Counted from the first letter of the stretch, positions 36,788-46,179 are shown. The stretch is DNA of 50,563 nt from Pseudomonadota bacterium (GCA_016703895.1 JADJBE010000013.1:1-50563), one strand, 5' to 3'. Notes: generated by a model not told the origin, from the letters alone. Numbers and translations are program-made.

Positions 36788-38116
36788 ATGAACAGACGCG
36801 ACGTATTGGCGACCGCGGGGCTGGCAGGCGCTGCGGCACTGGCCACAACGGCTGCGAGCGGTGCGAGCCCCAAGGCCGCTGCAATCGTGTTGGACATGCC
36901 GACCTCGTCGATCGATATCCTTCGCGACGGTCCGCCGATGAATCTGGCCCGCGCGTACGAGATCATGGAGCGAGACAAGCTCGACGGTATTGCGGTTGCT
37001 GGCGCCGTGAACGTCTACCACATGACAGGTCTTTGGCCGGTAACATTTCGGATGGGCTACGATGGGCCTATCGTCGCCATCCTGACCCGCGACCCGCAGC
37101 GACCCCTGGCGATCATTGCCGCCGAGTTCACTTACTACTACCTGGTTAGCGACATTCCGCGCAGCTATCCGATCGAGTGGTTCATCCACTCGGCGTCGGT
37201 CAACGCAACGCGGGTGTTCCCTGACCACGGTCTCGCACCGATGTCCGCGCAGGAGACGGCTCGCGCCGCTGCGCTGGCTGCAGCGACCAAGAAACAGCCT
37301 GCGGGCACCGACGGAGCAGCGGCAATCGTCAAAGCGTTGCGTTGGGCTGGACTGGAGCGCGGCCGGCTCGCGGTTGATCACGACCTGATCCGCGCCGCGA
37401 TTGGCGGTGCCGGTCTGCAAACACAGACCGTCGATGCAGATGCCCCGTTGAAGCGCATTCGAATCGTCAAGTCGGCGCGTGAAATCCAGTTGATGCAGAT
37501 CGCGTCGGCAGCCAACGTTGCCGCCGCGCAAGCCGCAGTCGGCATCGCACGCGCAGGCGCCAATTTCCGAGAGATGCGCACCGCCTACTACGCTGAGGCC
37601 GCGCGCCGTGGCAATCGGGGCGTATTCATGGTGATCGACGGCGTCTCGACCGAAGGCATCGCAACGCCTTTCCGCGATGGCCATGCCTTCATGATTGATG
37701 CGGTCAGCGAAGGCGCCGGCTATCACGGCGACTTCGCCCGCACGGTGTTCATCGGTGAACCCGCAAAACCGATGCAGAAAGTGACCGCCGCCATCCAGCT
37801 AGGCTGGACCGCCGTGCGTGACGCGCTGAAACCCGGCCTGCGCTTCTCCGAGATCACCGCCCTGGGGCAGAAGACCCTGCGCGACGCCGGCTACGATTTC
37901 CGCGTCGCGTTTGGACCGCATAGCGTCGGGCTGTTCCACAACGACGCGATCGGGCTTGGCGATCTCGTGCTGGAAGAGAACATGGTGTTGTCAGTCGACT
38001 GCCCGGTGATGGAAGCTGGGCTGGGTGGCTCGGCGCACCTCGAGGATCTGACGCTGATCACCAAGACCGGCGGCAGGCCGATCCATGATGTGCCGGAGGC
38101 TGTCATCCAGATTTAG
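36788..38116 (+). CDS. Tat-exported M24-family (Xaa-Pro-type) metallopeptidase
   Basis: The ATG follows AGGAG by 6 bases. The 442-residue product begins with a twin-arginine signal (MNRRDVLATAGLAGAAALA). An N-terminal creatinase-like domain precedes an M24 pita-bread domain from about residue 215. The metal ligands appear to be present: Asp in FMIDAVSEGAGYHGDFART, His in GPHSVGLFHND, Glu in LEENMVLSVDCP and Glu in AHLEDLTLIT. M24 enzymes cleave N-terminal peptide bonds or are creatinases; this one would act in the periplasm. Its 3' end overlaps the convergent Tat-type MDR dehydrogenase gene by 14 bp. Confidence 0.87.
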   Translation: MNRRDVLATAGLAGAAALATTAASGASPKAAAIVLDMPTSSIDILRDGPPMNLARAYEIMERDKLDGIAVAGAVNVYHMTGLWPVTFRMGYDGPIVAILTRDPQRPLAIIAAEFTYYYLVSDIPRSYPIEWFIHSASVNATRVFPDHGLAPMSAQETARAAALAAATKKQPAGTDGAAAIVKALRWAGLERGRLAVDHDLIRAAIGGAGLQTQTVDADAPLKRIRIVKSAREIQLMQIASAANVAAAQAAVGIARAGANFREMRTAYYAEAARRGNRGVFMVIDGVSTEGIATPFRDGHAFMIDAVSEGAGYHGDFARTVFIGEPAKPMQKVTAAIQLGWTAVRDALKPGLRFSEITALGQKTLRDAGYDFRVAFGPHSVGLFHNDAIGLGDLVLEENMVLSVDCPVMEAGLGGSAHLEDLTLITKTGGRPIHDVPEAVIQI

Positions 38117-39242
38117 TAGTGCCGGAAATCAATACCTTGCCAACGTGCTCGCCGGCCGCCAGATATGCCAGCGCGGCCTTAGCGTCATCGAAATCAAACA
38201 CTCGATCAATGTGCGGTACGGCCTTGTTGGCCGCGTATGCCCCGAGCAGATCGGCAAACATCGCACGGCTCCCAGAGGTAATCCCCTGCAACTGCACGTT
38301 CTTCGGGATCAGGCCAGCGAGGCTCGGCCGCTCCGACGGCATGCCGCCAAGGCCACCCAGGAAGCCAATGCGTGCATTCGGTGCGCAACACGCTAACGAC
38401 TGATCCAAGGTCTGAAGACCTACGGTTTCCACCACGATATCGATGCCGCCGGTCTCGTTAGTGACCAGCTTCTCCCAAGCAGCGTCACGACGGTAGTTCA
38501 CGGTGACGTCCGCGCCGAGGCTGCGCGCCAAAGCGAGTTTCTCATCGCTGGAAGACGTGATCGCCACCGTTGCGCCATTCAGCTTGGCGATCTGCAACGC
38601 GAGGATCGATACACCACCGGTACCGAGCGTGAGCACGGTGTCACCCGCCTTGATGCGACCGAATACCTGCAGCACTCGCCAAGCGGTGATACCGGCGGCA
38701 CCCAGCGCTGCCGCAGACTGGTAGGTCACCGTGTCCGGCAGCTTCACGCACGCACTCGCTGGCAATCGAACGATCTCAGACAACCAACCGTCGGCGCTGC
38801 TGCCCAGATCGCCTTCGAATATCGCGGGATCATACTCACCGTCGAGCCATCTGGTGAAGTGTGCTGCCGACACTCGATCACCGACGGCAACCCCAGTCAC
38901 CAACTTCCCGACCGCGACGACATCACCGGCACCGTCGCCGACCGGCACGCGATCCGCGGGCTTGCGCGGACCGTATCGACCCTCCAACAGCATGATGTCG
39001 CGGTAGTTCAGCGCAGCAGCACGGGTTCTGACCAAGACGTCGAGCGGCCCTGGCGCCGCAACCATGCGCTTGCTACGTGTTAGCGACTCCACGCCGAGTT
39101 GCTCACCCAGCTGATAGCCCACGACTTCGCCATAGGCGGACTGGGTCGCTTTGCTACCGCCTGTCGATCCCAAGACCTGGCTGCTGGCCGCCACGCCAGC
39201 GCCCGCCAATAGCAGCTCACGCCTCGTTGTTCTTTTGTTCAT
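38103..39242 (-). CDS. Tat-signal-bearing zinc-independent MDR-family dehydrogenase
   Basis: A 379-residue medium-chain dehydrogenase/quinone-oxidoreductase type protein. Residues 1-25 (TTRRELLLAGAGVAASS) look like a Tat signal. The catalytic domain has ALNYRDIMLLEGRYGPRK, PVGDGAGDVVAVG, then the cofactor domain AGDTVLTLGTGGVSILALQIAK (in part LTLGTGGVSIL) and NETGGIDIVVETVG. No catalytic-zinc Cys or structural Cys cluster is seen, so it resembles zinc-independent quinone/alkenal reductases. It diverges from murI across a 40-bp gap. Substrate unknown. Confidence 0.85.
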   Translation of the reverse strand: MNKRTTRRELLLAGAGVAASSQVLGSTGGSKATQSAYGEVVGYQLGEQLGVESLTRSKRMVAAPGPLDVLVRTRAAALNYRDIMLLEGRYGPRKPADRVPVGDGAGDVVAVGKLVTGVAVGDRVSAAHFTRWLDGEYDPAIFEGDLGSSADGWLSEIVRLPASACVKLPDTVTYQSAAALGAAGITAWRVLQVFGRIKAGDTVLTLGTGGVSILALQIAKLNGATVAITSSSDEKLALARSLGADVTVNYRRDAAWEKLVTNETGGIDIVVETVGLQTLDQSLACCAPNARIGFLGGLGGMPSERPSLAGLIPKNVQLQGITSGSRAMFADLLGAYAANKAVPHIDRVFDFDDAKAALAYLAAGEHVGKVLISGTTKSG

Positions 39243-39282
39243 AATTGTCGTGCTGCTCTCGAGTTACCACATTGGGTAGATT

Positions 39283-40116
39283 ATGCACGATGGTCCGATT
39301 GGTGTGATGGATTCAGGCGTCGGCGGTTTGTCGGTTTGGCGCGAGCTCGTGCGCGAGATGCCGCAAGAAGACACCATCTACTTCGCCGACCAGGCGCACC
39401 TGCCCTACGGCTCACGCCAACGTGATGAGATCCGCGGCTTTTGCACCACGATCACCGAGTACCTGATCGGGCGGCATTGTAAAGCGGTCGTCGTGGCCTG
39501 CAACACAGCATCAGCCGCAGCACTCAAGCAGTTGCGCGAAACGTTTCCAGATCTGCCCACGATCGGTATGGAGCCCGCTGTGAAACCGGCGGCAGCTATC
39601 ACCAAGACAGGCGTCGTTGGCATCCTGGCGACGCCCGCGACGTTTCAAGGTGCGTTGTTCAAAGCGACGGCGGGGCGCCATGCCGACGGCGTACAACTCA
39701 TCAATCAGGTGTGCGACGGCTTGGCCGAACAGATCGAGAGTGGCGACTTGACTGGTCCGGGAATTCAGGCGCTACTGAAGCGCTACCTGGAGCCCATGCT
39801 GACAGCGGGCGCAGACACCGTGGTCCTAGGCTGCACTCACTATCCGTTTGCGGCAGATATGGTTCGTCGCATCGCTGGCCCCGACATCACCGTGATCGAT
39901 CCTGCGCCGGCGGTCGCGCGGTATGTACAACGTGTGCTCAGTGAGAAACATTTGCGCGCGCAACGAGAGCGGCCAGCAAACCATCGATTCGTGACGACCG
40001 CGGACGGCCAACGTTTCAGTCAAATTGCGAAGCAGCTACTCGAGATCGATACGGTGACCGAGCTCGTGTCGTGGATCAACGATGAACGGCTTTCGCCGCG
40101 TGACGAAGCCGCGTAG
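39283..40116 (+). CDS. murI: Glutamate racemase
   Basis: 277 residues. Both catalytic cysteines are in family context: VVACNTASA and LGCTHYPF. The opening IGVMDSGVGGLSVWREL and YFADQAHLPYGSR are also typical. It converts L- to D-glutamate for peptidoglycan. It stands alone between the Tat dehydrogenase (divergent) and the GNAT gene (convergent, 75 bp away). No ribosome-binding site of note. Confidence 0.95.
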   Translation: MHDGPIGVMDSGVGGLSVWRELVREMPQEDTIYFADQAHLPYGSRQRDEIRGFCTTITEYLIGRHCKAVVVACNTASAAALKQLRETFPDLPTIGMEPAVKPAAAITKTGVVGILATPATFQGALFKATAGRHADGVQLINQVCDGLAEQIESGDLTGPGIQALLKRYLEPMLTAGADTVVLGCTHYPFAADMVRRIAGPDITVIDPAPAVARYVQRVLSEKHLRAQRERPANHRFVTTADGQRFSQIAKQLLEIDTVTELVSWINDERLSPRDEAA

Positions 40117-40191
40117 GCGATCGGCAGCGGTGCGATGCCTGCCAACCGTCGCCACCAAGCTCGGAAGCTTGCGGACGAGATGTGCGGCTCA

Positions 40192-40785
40192 TCACACGCT
40201 GCTAACCAGATTGGCATTCAGCAACAACCGTACCGTCGGCCATTCGCTGGCGACAACGCTATAGACGCAGGTATCGCGAAGCGATCCGTCCGCCATGACT
40301 CGATGGCTGCGCAACACACCGTCAAGCTTTGCGCCTAATCGCTCGATCGCGCGACGACTCTGACGATTGTGATAGTGGGTACGAAACTCAACGGCGATAC
40401 AGTCAAGCCTCTCAAAGGCATGCGTCAGTAACAGCCACTTGGCCTGCGTGTTGAGCGCGGTGCGTTGCGCGCTCTTGGCATACCAGGTGTTGCCAATCTC
40501 GAGCCGCCTGTTTGCCGGTTCGACATTCAGGTAGGTCGTCATGCCCACCGCTCTGTTGGTCGTGGTCGAGCGAACAGCGAACGGCAACATGTTGCCGGCG
40601 GCTTGCGACGCCAGACGCTCGTCGATCACGGCGCGCATGGTCTCGGGCGCCGGTACAGTCGTGTACCACAATTTCCACAGCTCGCCGTCGCGGGTCGCTG
40701 CGACCAAATCGTCGTGATGAGCTTGACTCAGTGGCTCCAAACAAACCGCTGGTGCTCTTAGCGTGACGGGTTCAAGCCATGACAT
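40192..40785 (-). CDS. GNAT-family (RimJ/RimL-like) N-acetyltransferase
   Basis: 197 residues with the RimL-type fold: LEPLSQAHHDDLVAAT, AVGMTTYLNVEPANRRLEIG in the central strands, NTWYAKSAQRTALNTQAKWL (acetyl-CoA binding region) and VEFRTHYHNRQSRRAIERLG with the AIERLGA signature. It transfers acetyl groups to an unknown amine, protein or small molecule. It stands between murI and the PaiB-like gene, all separately spaced, with no operon evidence. Confidence 0.85.
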   Translation of the reverse strand: MSWLEPVTLRAPAVCLEPLSQAHHDDLVAATRDGELWKLWYTTVPAPETMRAVIDERLASQAAGNMLPFAVRSTTTNRAVGMTTYLNVEPANRRLEIGNTWYAKSAQRTALNTQAKWLLLTHAFERLDCIAVEFRTHYHNRQSRRAIERLGAKLDGVLRSHRVMADGSLRDTCVYSVVASEWPTVRLLLNANLVSSV

Positions 40786-40851
40786 AAATTAGTGTGCGCA
40801 CTGGAGCATGTTTATCGGGATCCCGAATGTCTACCTGCATTGAGACCGGAC

Positions 40852-41478
40852 TCATTTTGCAACCCCTCCATCCATTTCTTGCGCTGACGCTCCCTCGCCG
40901 GCCAGGCCGATCGCGACAGACCGGCGTTCACTCTCATCACGATGCTGGCTTGCTTTGAACTTCCCGGTCAAGCAACGAATTGAAATCTGGAACGGAACAA
41001 TCTGACGTACTAACGAATCCACGTATTCCGCCGGTGCGTCCGCCACCTGCCATTGATTCGGGCGCCCAATTTCGAGGTGATTCGTCAGGTCAGTCACGTT
41101 GCGATGCGCTTCAGTCTGGCTCTCGGGCTCGAACTGAATTGTGCCGTGCGCATGCACGACCGCGTAGTTCCAAGTTGGAACTACCTTGCCGTGCTCGGCC
41201 TTGCCGGGATACCAAGACGGTGAAATGTAGCGGTTGCCGCCACTAAAGATAACCAAGACATCTGCGTCCGGCGCCAGCCTCTGCCAAATTGCGTTGGCGC
41301 GAGCAACGTGTCCGCGGAGCGCGCCTGGCGTACTCTCACGAGGACTCCACTGCATCGGGATATGGTTAGCTGTCAAACCAGTGTCGGTGACACAAACTAA
41401 CGCCCCAAGAGGATGGCGCGCGATGAATGCCTGCAATACTTCCTGTCGATCTTCCCGGAACGGTTTAGGTGTGTACAT
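40852..41478 (-). CDS. PaiB-like FMN-binding protein
   Basis: About 208 residues. The opening MYTPKPFREDRQEVLQAFI, then GALVCVTDTGLTANHIPM, GHVARANAIW, SPSWYPGKAEHGKVVPTWNYAVVHAHG (in part SPSWYPGKAEHGKVVPTWNY) and the C-terminal GKFKASQHRDESERR are the FMN-binding negative regulator (PaiB) family. These split-barrel proteins are annotated as regulators, but their function is poorly supported. ATG 41478 is used instead of one 21 bp upstream because the family begins with MYxPxxF. Single gene on the minus strand. Confidence 0.87.
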   Translation of the reverse strand: MYTPKPFREDRQEVLQAFIARHPLGALVCVTDTGLTANHIPMQWSPRESTPGALRGHVARANAIWQRLAPDADVLVIFSGGNRYISPSWYPGKAEHGKVVPTWNYAVVHAHGTIQFEPESQTEAHRNVTDLTNHLEIGRPNQWQVADAPAEYVDSLVRQIVPFQISIRCLTGKFKASQHRDESERRSVAIGLAGEGASAQEMDGGVAK

Positions 41479-41615
41479 TGCCGCGCATAGTGCCACCAAC
41501 GCTGCGGGGGTGGCAACGCTGCAGACGCAGGCCTACTACTGCGGCGCGATCACCCGCTGACGATTGCTCCATTTCCAAGTATCTGGCGATAAGCGATGCA
41601 ATGCCCATCGACATC

Positions 41616-42977
41616 TCACGCCAGCAGAAGCCTAACTAACAAACCGACGACAGCGCTTGCGATTATGACCTGCACGACAGTTCGCTTGAACCAGAACAGC
41701 GCTGCAACCGCTGCGAGCGTCATCGCGGCAGAGATCCAATCGAACTGGCCGCCAATACCTTGCGGCCACAGCACGTGATAGCCGAAGAACAGCGCAAGAT
41801 TAAGAATCACGCCAACAACTGCCGCGGTTATCGCCGTAAGCGGCGCGGTAAATTTCAAATCGTTGTGCGTCGTCTCCACCAGCGGGCCGCCGGCAAAAAT
41901 GAACAGAAACGACGGCAGGAACGTAAACCAGGTAACCAGCGCCGCCGCCGCGGCAGCGCCAAGGAACATCCCGTTGTCGCCAAATAGGGTCTGTACGTCA
42001 GCGCTTACGGAGCCGCCAATAAACCCGACAATTGCCACGACCATGATGAGCGGGCCTGGAGTCGTTTCTCCCAGCGCCAAGCCATCGATCATCTGCGCCG
42101 GCGTCAGCCATTGGTACTGCAGAACCGCACCCTGGTACACATAGGGCAATACGGCATACGCACCGCCGAAGGTCAGCAATGCAGCTTTGGTAAAGAACCA
42201 ACCCATCTGCGTGAGTGTGTGCTGCCAACCCAGCAAGCTGGTTAGCAGCACCATCGGCAGCAGCCAGAGCGCGGCGCCAACCGCCAGTATTTTCAAAGTT
42301 CGCGATGCACTGAACACAGCATGAGATGGCGTCGGTGTGTCGTCGTCAATCACGGCGGGACCCGCCGACTTGCGAGCCTCGCCGTGGCCGCTGCCAACTT
42401 GAAAGCTTTTGGGTGCAATGCGACCGCCCGCGTAGCCGACGATGGCTGCGGCAATAACGATTAGCGGAAACGGCACGTGCAACGCGAACATCGCCACGAA
42501 CGCCGCTACTGCAACGCTCCACAACAGCGGGTTGTTGAGCGTACGCGAGCCGATGCGGTAGGTAGCCTGCACGACAATCGCCGTGACCGCCGGCTTGATA
42601 CCATAAAGAATCCCTGCCACCACGGGTACCTGGCTATAGGCGACATAGAGCCAGGATAGTGCTATCAGAATGAGCAGCGACGGCAATACAAACAATGCGC
42701 CAGCGACGATGCCACCACGCGTTCGATGCATCAACCAGCCGATGTAGGTAGCGAGCTGCTGCGCCTCGGGACCCGGTAGCACCATGCAGTAGTTGAGTGC
42801 GTGCAGAAAACGCCGCTCGGAGATCCAGCGGCGCCGCTCGACCAGCTCCTGATGCATAATGGAGATCTGCCCGGCGGGACCACCAAAGCTGATGAAGCCC
42901 AGTTTCAGCCAAAAGAGCCAGGCCGCGCGGAACGAAATCGGCGCGGCGGCATCGTCAGACTGGTTTATCGACTGCAT
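41616..42977 (-). CDS. chrA: Chromate transporter ChrA-like (bidomain)
   Basis: 453 residues consisting of two homologous halves, the long-chain CHR type. The N-half has FWLKLGFISFGGPAGQI and VLPGPEAQQLATYIGW; the C-half has LTFGGAYAVLPYV and LALGETTPGPLIMVVAIVGF. The proton-coupled exporter removes chromate or sulphate-like anions. A soluble loop (residues about 200-230) separates the halves. No chrB or chrC is adjacent; the neighbouring superoxide dismutase diverges 116 bp away and might relate to oxidative stress. Confidence 0.9.
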   Translation of the reverse strand: MQSINQSDDAAAPISFRAAWLFWLKLGFISFGGPAGQISIMHQELVERRRWISERRFLHALNYCMVLPGPEAQQLATYIGWLMHRTRGGIVAGALFVLPSLLILIALSWLYVAYSQVPVVAGILYGIKPAVTAIVVQATYRIGSRTLNNPLLWSVAVAAFVAMFALHVPFPLIVIAAAIVGYAGGRIAPKSFQVGSGHGEARKSAGPAVIDDDTPTPSHAVFSASRTLKILAVGAALWLLPMVLLTSLLGWQHTLTQMGWFFTKAALLTFGGAYAVLPYVYQGAVLQYQWLTPAQMIDGLALGETTPGPLIMVVAIVGFIGGSVSADVQTLFGDNGMFLGAAAAAALVTWFTFLPSFLFIFAGGPLVETTHNDLKFTAPLTAITAAVVGVILNLALFFGYHVLWPQGIGGQFDWISAAMTLAAVAALFWFKRTVVQVIIASAVVGLLVRLLLA

Positions 42978-43093
42978 CTGCCAACTCGATGACTTGATGT
43001 AGGGATCTTAACCGTTGCAGCTTAGAATCGGCGCTTCCATAGAATCAAGCGCTACAGCTTGCATTCCGACAACCCCACCGTCGAGGCACGACC

Positions 43094-43798
43094 ATGACTG
43101 ACTCAACAAGACGCGACTTTCTGCAGACTTCAGTGGCGGCATCGTTGCTGGCAGCAACGTCTGTTTCGGCGGCCGCAGCCGCCGCGAACGACAAGCCGGC
43201 AACACGCTTCGTCTCCGATCACCAGCATACCCCGGTGCCGCTGCCGTTCGACCCGCAGGCGTTGAATGGGATCTCGGAGAAGCTAGTCCAGTCGCACTGG
43301 GCGAATAACTATATCGGTTCCGTGAATGCCCTCAATTCGGTGCGAGGCAAGCTGACGCAGGCGCTGAGCGATGCCAGCACTCCGGCCTACCTGTACAACG
43401 GGCTCAAGCGTGAGCAGCTACTACGCACCGGATCGGTGATCCTGCACGAGCTGTATTTCAGTAATCTGGGTGGCAGCGGCAGGGCGGATGCCGAACTGCG
43501 CAGCAAGATTGCGAACTCGTTCGGCAGCTTCGATGTCTGGGAAACCGAATTCCGCAAAATCGGGCAAGGTCTCGGCGGCGGTTCGGGATGGGTAGTGCTC
43601 GGTTATAACCGCACGCTCAGACTGCTAGAGAACTACTGGATGGCAGATCACGGGACCGCACCGATAGACACGACTCCCTTGTTAGTCATGGATATGTATG
43701 AACATGCCTACCAAATGGACTACGGCGCCGCCGCCGCAAAGTACATTGATACGTTCCTCGCCAACGTCCAGTGGGAGGCGGTCGCGAAGCGACTGTAG
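43094..43798 (+). CDS. Tat-exported Fe/Mn superoxide dismutase
   Basis: 234 residues: a Tat signal (TRRDFLQTSVAASLLAATSV), a linker and a complete Fe/Mn SOD domain with its four metal ligands expected in LVQSHWANNY, VILHELYFSNLGG, and VMDMYEHAYQMDYG (Asp and His). GGGSGWVVL and NYWMADHG are other family marks. Most such enzymes are cytoplasmic; the export signal suggests a periplasmic form. GAGG lies 7 bases before the ATG. The gap of 258 bp to the next gene shows nothing convincing. Confidence 0.88.
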   Translation: MTDSTRRDFLQTSVAASLLAATSVSAAAAAANDKPATRFVSDHQHTPVPLPFDPQALNGISEKLVQSHWANNYIGSVNALNSVRGKLTQALSDASTPAYLYNGLKREQLLRTGSVILHELYFSNLGGSGRADAELRSKIANSFGSFDVWETEFRKIGQGLGGGSGWVVLGYNRTLRLLENYWMADHGTAPIDTTPLLVMDMYEHAYQMDYGAAAAKYIDTFLANVQWEAVAKRL

Positions 43799-44056
43799 TC
43801 ACTTGATCGAGAAGAAATTGATGAGCCGGCGGCGTACGATCGGACCTATCGGCTGCTCAGCTTCTCCGCAAACAAACCTTGATCATGGACTGATACGGCA
43901 CGTCACGGGAATTCGCGGGCGGCACGTCCTCATGCGACGTTGCGCGATTGGCTACCCGAACACCGCCCAACCGGTTGAATATGGTGCTTTCGACCGGGTC
44001 AGCACCATCGGGTTACACATCGCCCGGGCAGCAATTGGCCGTAGTAGTATGCCGCC

Positions 44057-44284
44057 ATGGCAACCATAACCACCGATGATGCGGCGGCCTATCTGGCGCG
44101 CTGGCGCCTCGTCCAGCAAGCTGAAGTCGCGGAATTGCGGTGCACGCCGATGGCGACAAAACTATGCCAACTCGCCGCGCTCGTAGCGGCACGGGACCTT
44201 TTCCCCGCAGAGCCTGACCGAGACGTGCAGGCCGAGGAGGTCCGCATCCGTTGGGCCCGACTGCGGCAGGCTTTGAGTGACTGA
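44057..44284 (+). CDS. Small protein paired with nucleotidyltransferase
   Basis: 75 residues, helical: TTDDAAAYLARWRLVQQAEVAELR, shown here in part as AAAYLARWRLVQQAEV, then MATKLCQLAALVAARDLF and VRIRWARLRQAL. Small proteins with this look commonly precede nucleotidyltransferase genes in proteobacteria. The next reading frame starts at GTG inside its end (GTGACTGA, 8-bp overlap). Function unknown; the arrangement is compatible with a toxin-antitoxin-like pair, which is inference. Its own frame is intact. Confidence 0.7.
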   Translation: MATITTDDAAAYLARWRLVQQAEVAELRCTPMATKLCQLAALVAARDLFPAEPDRDVQAEEVRIRWARLRQALSD

Positions 44285-44861
44285 GCACCTACCGGCGTCC
44301 CTGCAAGCGGCCCTTGCAGACTTGGCGGCATGGCTCGACGGGGCACAAATCCCAGCGACAATCATTGGCGGGATCGCCGCCTCGATACTCGGCCGACCGC
44401 GTTTGACGCGAGACATAGACGCGCTCGCCCTGCTAGCCGAAGCCGACTAGCACCAAGCAATAGAAAGTGCGGCGCGATACGGCATCGTTCCGCGCATACC
44501 AGATGTGCTGCAATTTGCGCAACGCAGCCGTGTTCTACTTTTGCGGCACATCGCATCCGAGATTGATCTCGACATTATCTGTGGGGCATTGCCTTTCGAG
44601 GAATCGGCGGTGACAAAGAGTGTCGTGCACGACGTAGGCGGCGTGCGCATCAGGTTGCCGAGAGTCGAAGACCTGCTGGTCATGAAGGCCATCGCAGGCC
44701 GACCGAAAGACCTTGAGGATATCCGTGGCCTGCTCGCAGCCCATTCTTCGGTAGACGTCGTGGAGGCGCGCGGCTCGATCCGAGAATTCGCGATCGCGAG
44801 CAGCATGCCAGACATGCTCGACGAGTTCGACAAGCTAGTCGAGCGCGCACGTGAGCGCTAG
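44277..44861 (+). pseudogene. AbiEii-like nucleotidyltransferase interrupted by in-frame stop
   Basis: The frame from GTG 44277 to the TAG at 44859-44861 has one internal stop, TAG at 44448-44450 (codon 58), and otherwise stays in frame for 195 codons. Before it: IIGGIAASILGRPRLTRDID, the nucleotidyltransferase G-x-A... and D-x-D metal motif. After it: ESAARYGIVPRIPDVLQFA, CGALPFEESAV, RVEDLLVMKAIAGRPKDLED. The expected residue at the stop is Trp (TGG to TAG). Either it is inactivated, or an internal GTG at 44505 makes a C-terminal piece. It belongs to the minimal nucleotidyltransferase (MNT/AbiEii-like) type. The overlap with the small upstream partner is 8 bp. Confidence 0.8.
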
Positions 44862-45286
44862 CGGCCAACTGTCGTGCTTGTATCGCCCGAACGGACCGTT
44901 CAAAGCTGGTGGAAAGGGAGGGAATCGCCCTGTTCTTTACTGTTATTTTTCAATGCTTTAGCTATCGCCCCGTCGCGTCGTGTCACCCCTTGTGTCACCA
45001 CGACCCACCACAGGGGGTACTCGGTACCTTGACCCTCGCGGCAATCTCGCAACCAGCAATCCGCAGCGTCGGTCGAAGCGCAATGCCGAGCCTAGCCGGC
45101 CCTATTGCGCCAAGACCGCCCGGCCTGTCCCCCCAGGGGTGGGCACTTAAGCGCGTTTTCTAAAGGACGACGCGCCGCTCGCAACGAAATAACTCACCAC
45201 ACTCGGCTTCCCGCTCGAAGGCAATACAATAGATCCCCAATTATCGTCCGAGTCCAGCTTTGATCAGTTATGGAGCGAAGTAGAAA
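44862..45286. other. Gap of 425 bp without a convincing gene
   Basis: Low-scoring open frames only. It contains the tRNA-like fragment at 44907-44933 and a possible -10 (TACAAT, 45225-45230) before the next gene. AT-rich stretches appear here more than in the left part of the window. Confidence 0.5.
44907..44933 (-). repeat. tRNA 3'-end-like fragment, possible integration-site remnant
   Basis: On the minus strand this reads CAGGGCGATTCCCTCCCT followed by TTCCACCA: a T-arm-like GGG...CCC hairpin, a seven-base acceptor-like CCTTTCC, a discriminator A and CCA. The T-loop is two bases short compared with a tRNA and there is no anticodon or D-arm around it, so it is not a gene. It resembles a serine-tRNA end, a common attachment target. 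Confidence 0.35.
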
Positions 45287-46117
45287 ATGAATCGATCTAC
45301 CGGCGTTGCCTTGATGCTAGTGCTGATGCTACCAGCTGGGTTTGCGTCTGGCGCTTCTAAGCCAGTTATTTCTACAACGCTGGTTCCCATTGAAAATCAG
45401 AAAAACGTCGACGTCGACATCGCCTACTTGGTCATTGAGGCGCGCGGCCAACTGATTGTAGGACTTGCAGTGCCAAAAGACGAATCCGCCAAAGATTCGG
45501 ACCTCGCTACTGTGGGAATCGTGGTACTCAACCAGAGCGAGACTCCAATCCGCTGGCTCGGCACGACTAACAACATAAGCGGCCTACCCAATAACTGGAG
45601 TCAGTTGGACGCCAGAGACATGGAGGCCGAGCTTAGACGCCGACTTCGCTCACTTTCTGCAAGTTCCACTGGACAGAAAGCGAAACGGGCGGGAGCGGCA
45701 GTATTTGGTTTCTTGGGAATGGTTGCGGCTGGCATGAACTCTGATACCACTTCAACAACTATCTTCAATGCCGACTCGCCATCAGGAGAACGGATCAGCG
45801 GGTCAATGACCACGCGAACCCACGACCCAGCGCGAACATCGGCCGCAATTAGCGGAGCTTCAGATGATGCCGCGGCGCTGTATCGGTCAGTCGATTCCGC
45901 GGCTGATGAGCGAGATGCCGAGATCGCCAACGAACGAAACGAGCTATTAGAAGATTCTGCTTTCTTCCCGCGTGACATAATGATTAGCGCGGGTACGTAT
46001 GCGCTACAATTGTTGAGCGTTAGAGCCCCTAGCTCGAAACGTGGTCTAACAGATGGAACTGTTCATGTTACGGTCGGCTCCGAGTCATTCACGTTTTCGG
46101 TAGTGTTCTCAAGATAG
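45287..46117 (+). CDS. Secreted protein of unknown function
   Basis: 276 residues with a signal peptide (TGVALMLVLMLPAGFASGA). Middle: IAYLVIEARGQLIVGLAVP, a Ser/Ala-rich part, AKRAGAAVFGFLGMVAAGM (a possible second hydrophobic helix near residue 145) and a Gly/Ser/Thr-rich linker. C-terminal beta strands: DGTVHVTVGSESFTFSVVF. I do not recognise a family. Alternate Gly-rich hydrophobic segment suggests membrane association. It precedes a decayed DUF4236 gene by 62 bp and lies in the accessory-looking segment. Confidence 0.65.
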   Translation: MNRSTGVALMLVLMLPAGFASGASKPVISTTLVPIENQKNVDVDIAYLVIEARGQLIVGLAVPKDESAKDSDLATVGIVVLNQSETPIRWLGTTNNISGLPNNWSQLDARDMEAELRRRLRSLSASSTGQKAKRAGAAVFGFLGMVAAGMNSDTTSTTIFNADSPSGERISGSMTTRTHDPARTSAAISGASDDAAALYRSVDSAADERDAEIANERNELLEDSAFFPRDIMISAGTYALQLLSVRAPSSKRGLTDGTVHVTVGSESFTFSVVFSR

Positions 46118-46179
46118 CCCAAGAACACTCGATTTCACATTTGATCTCCGAGCACGCTACCAAATCAACCGTCCCGACA

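Noticed and set aside
44277..44861. Two separate genes split at the TAG
   Set aside because: The frame and family motifs continue unbroken through the stop, so one interrupted gene is more likely than two.
44909..45163. 84-codon open frame
   Set aside because: Starts in the tRNA-like fragment, has no ribosome site and an unnatural composition.
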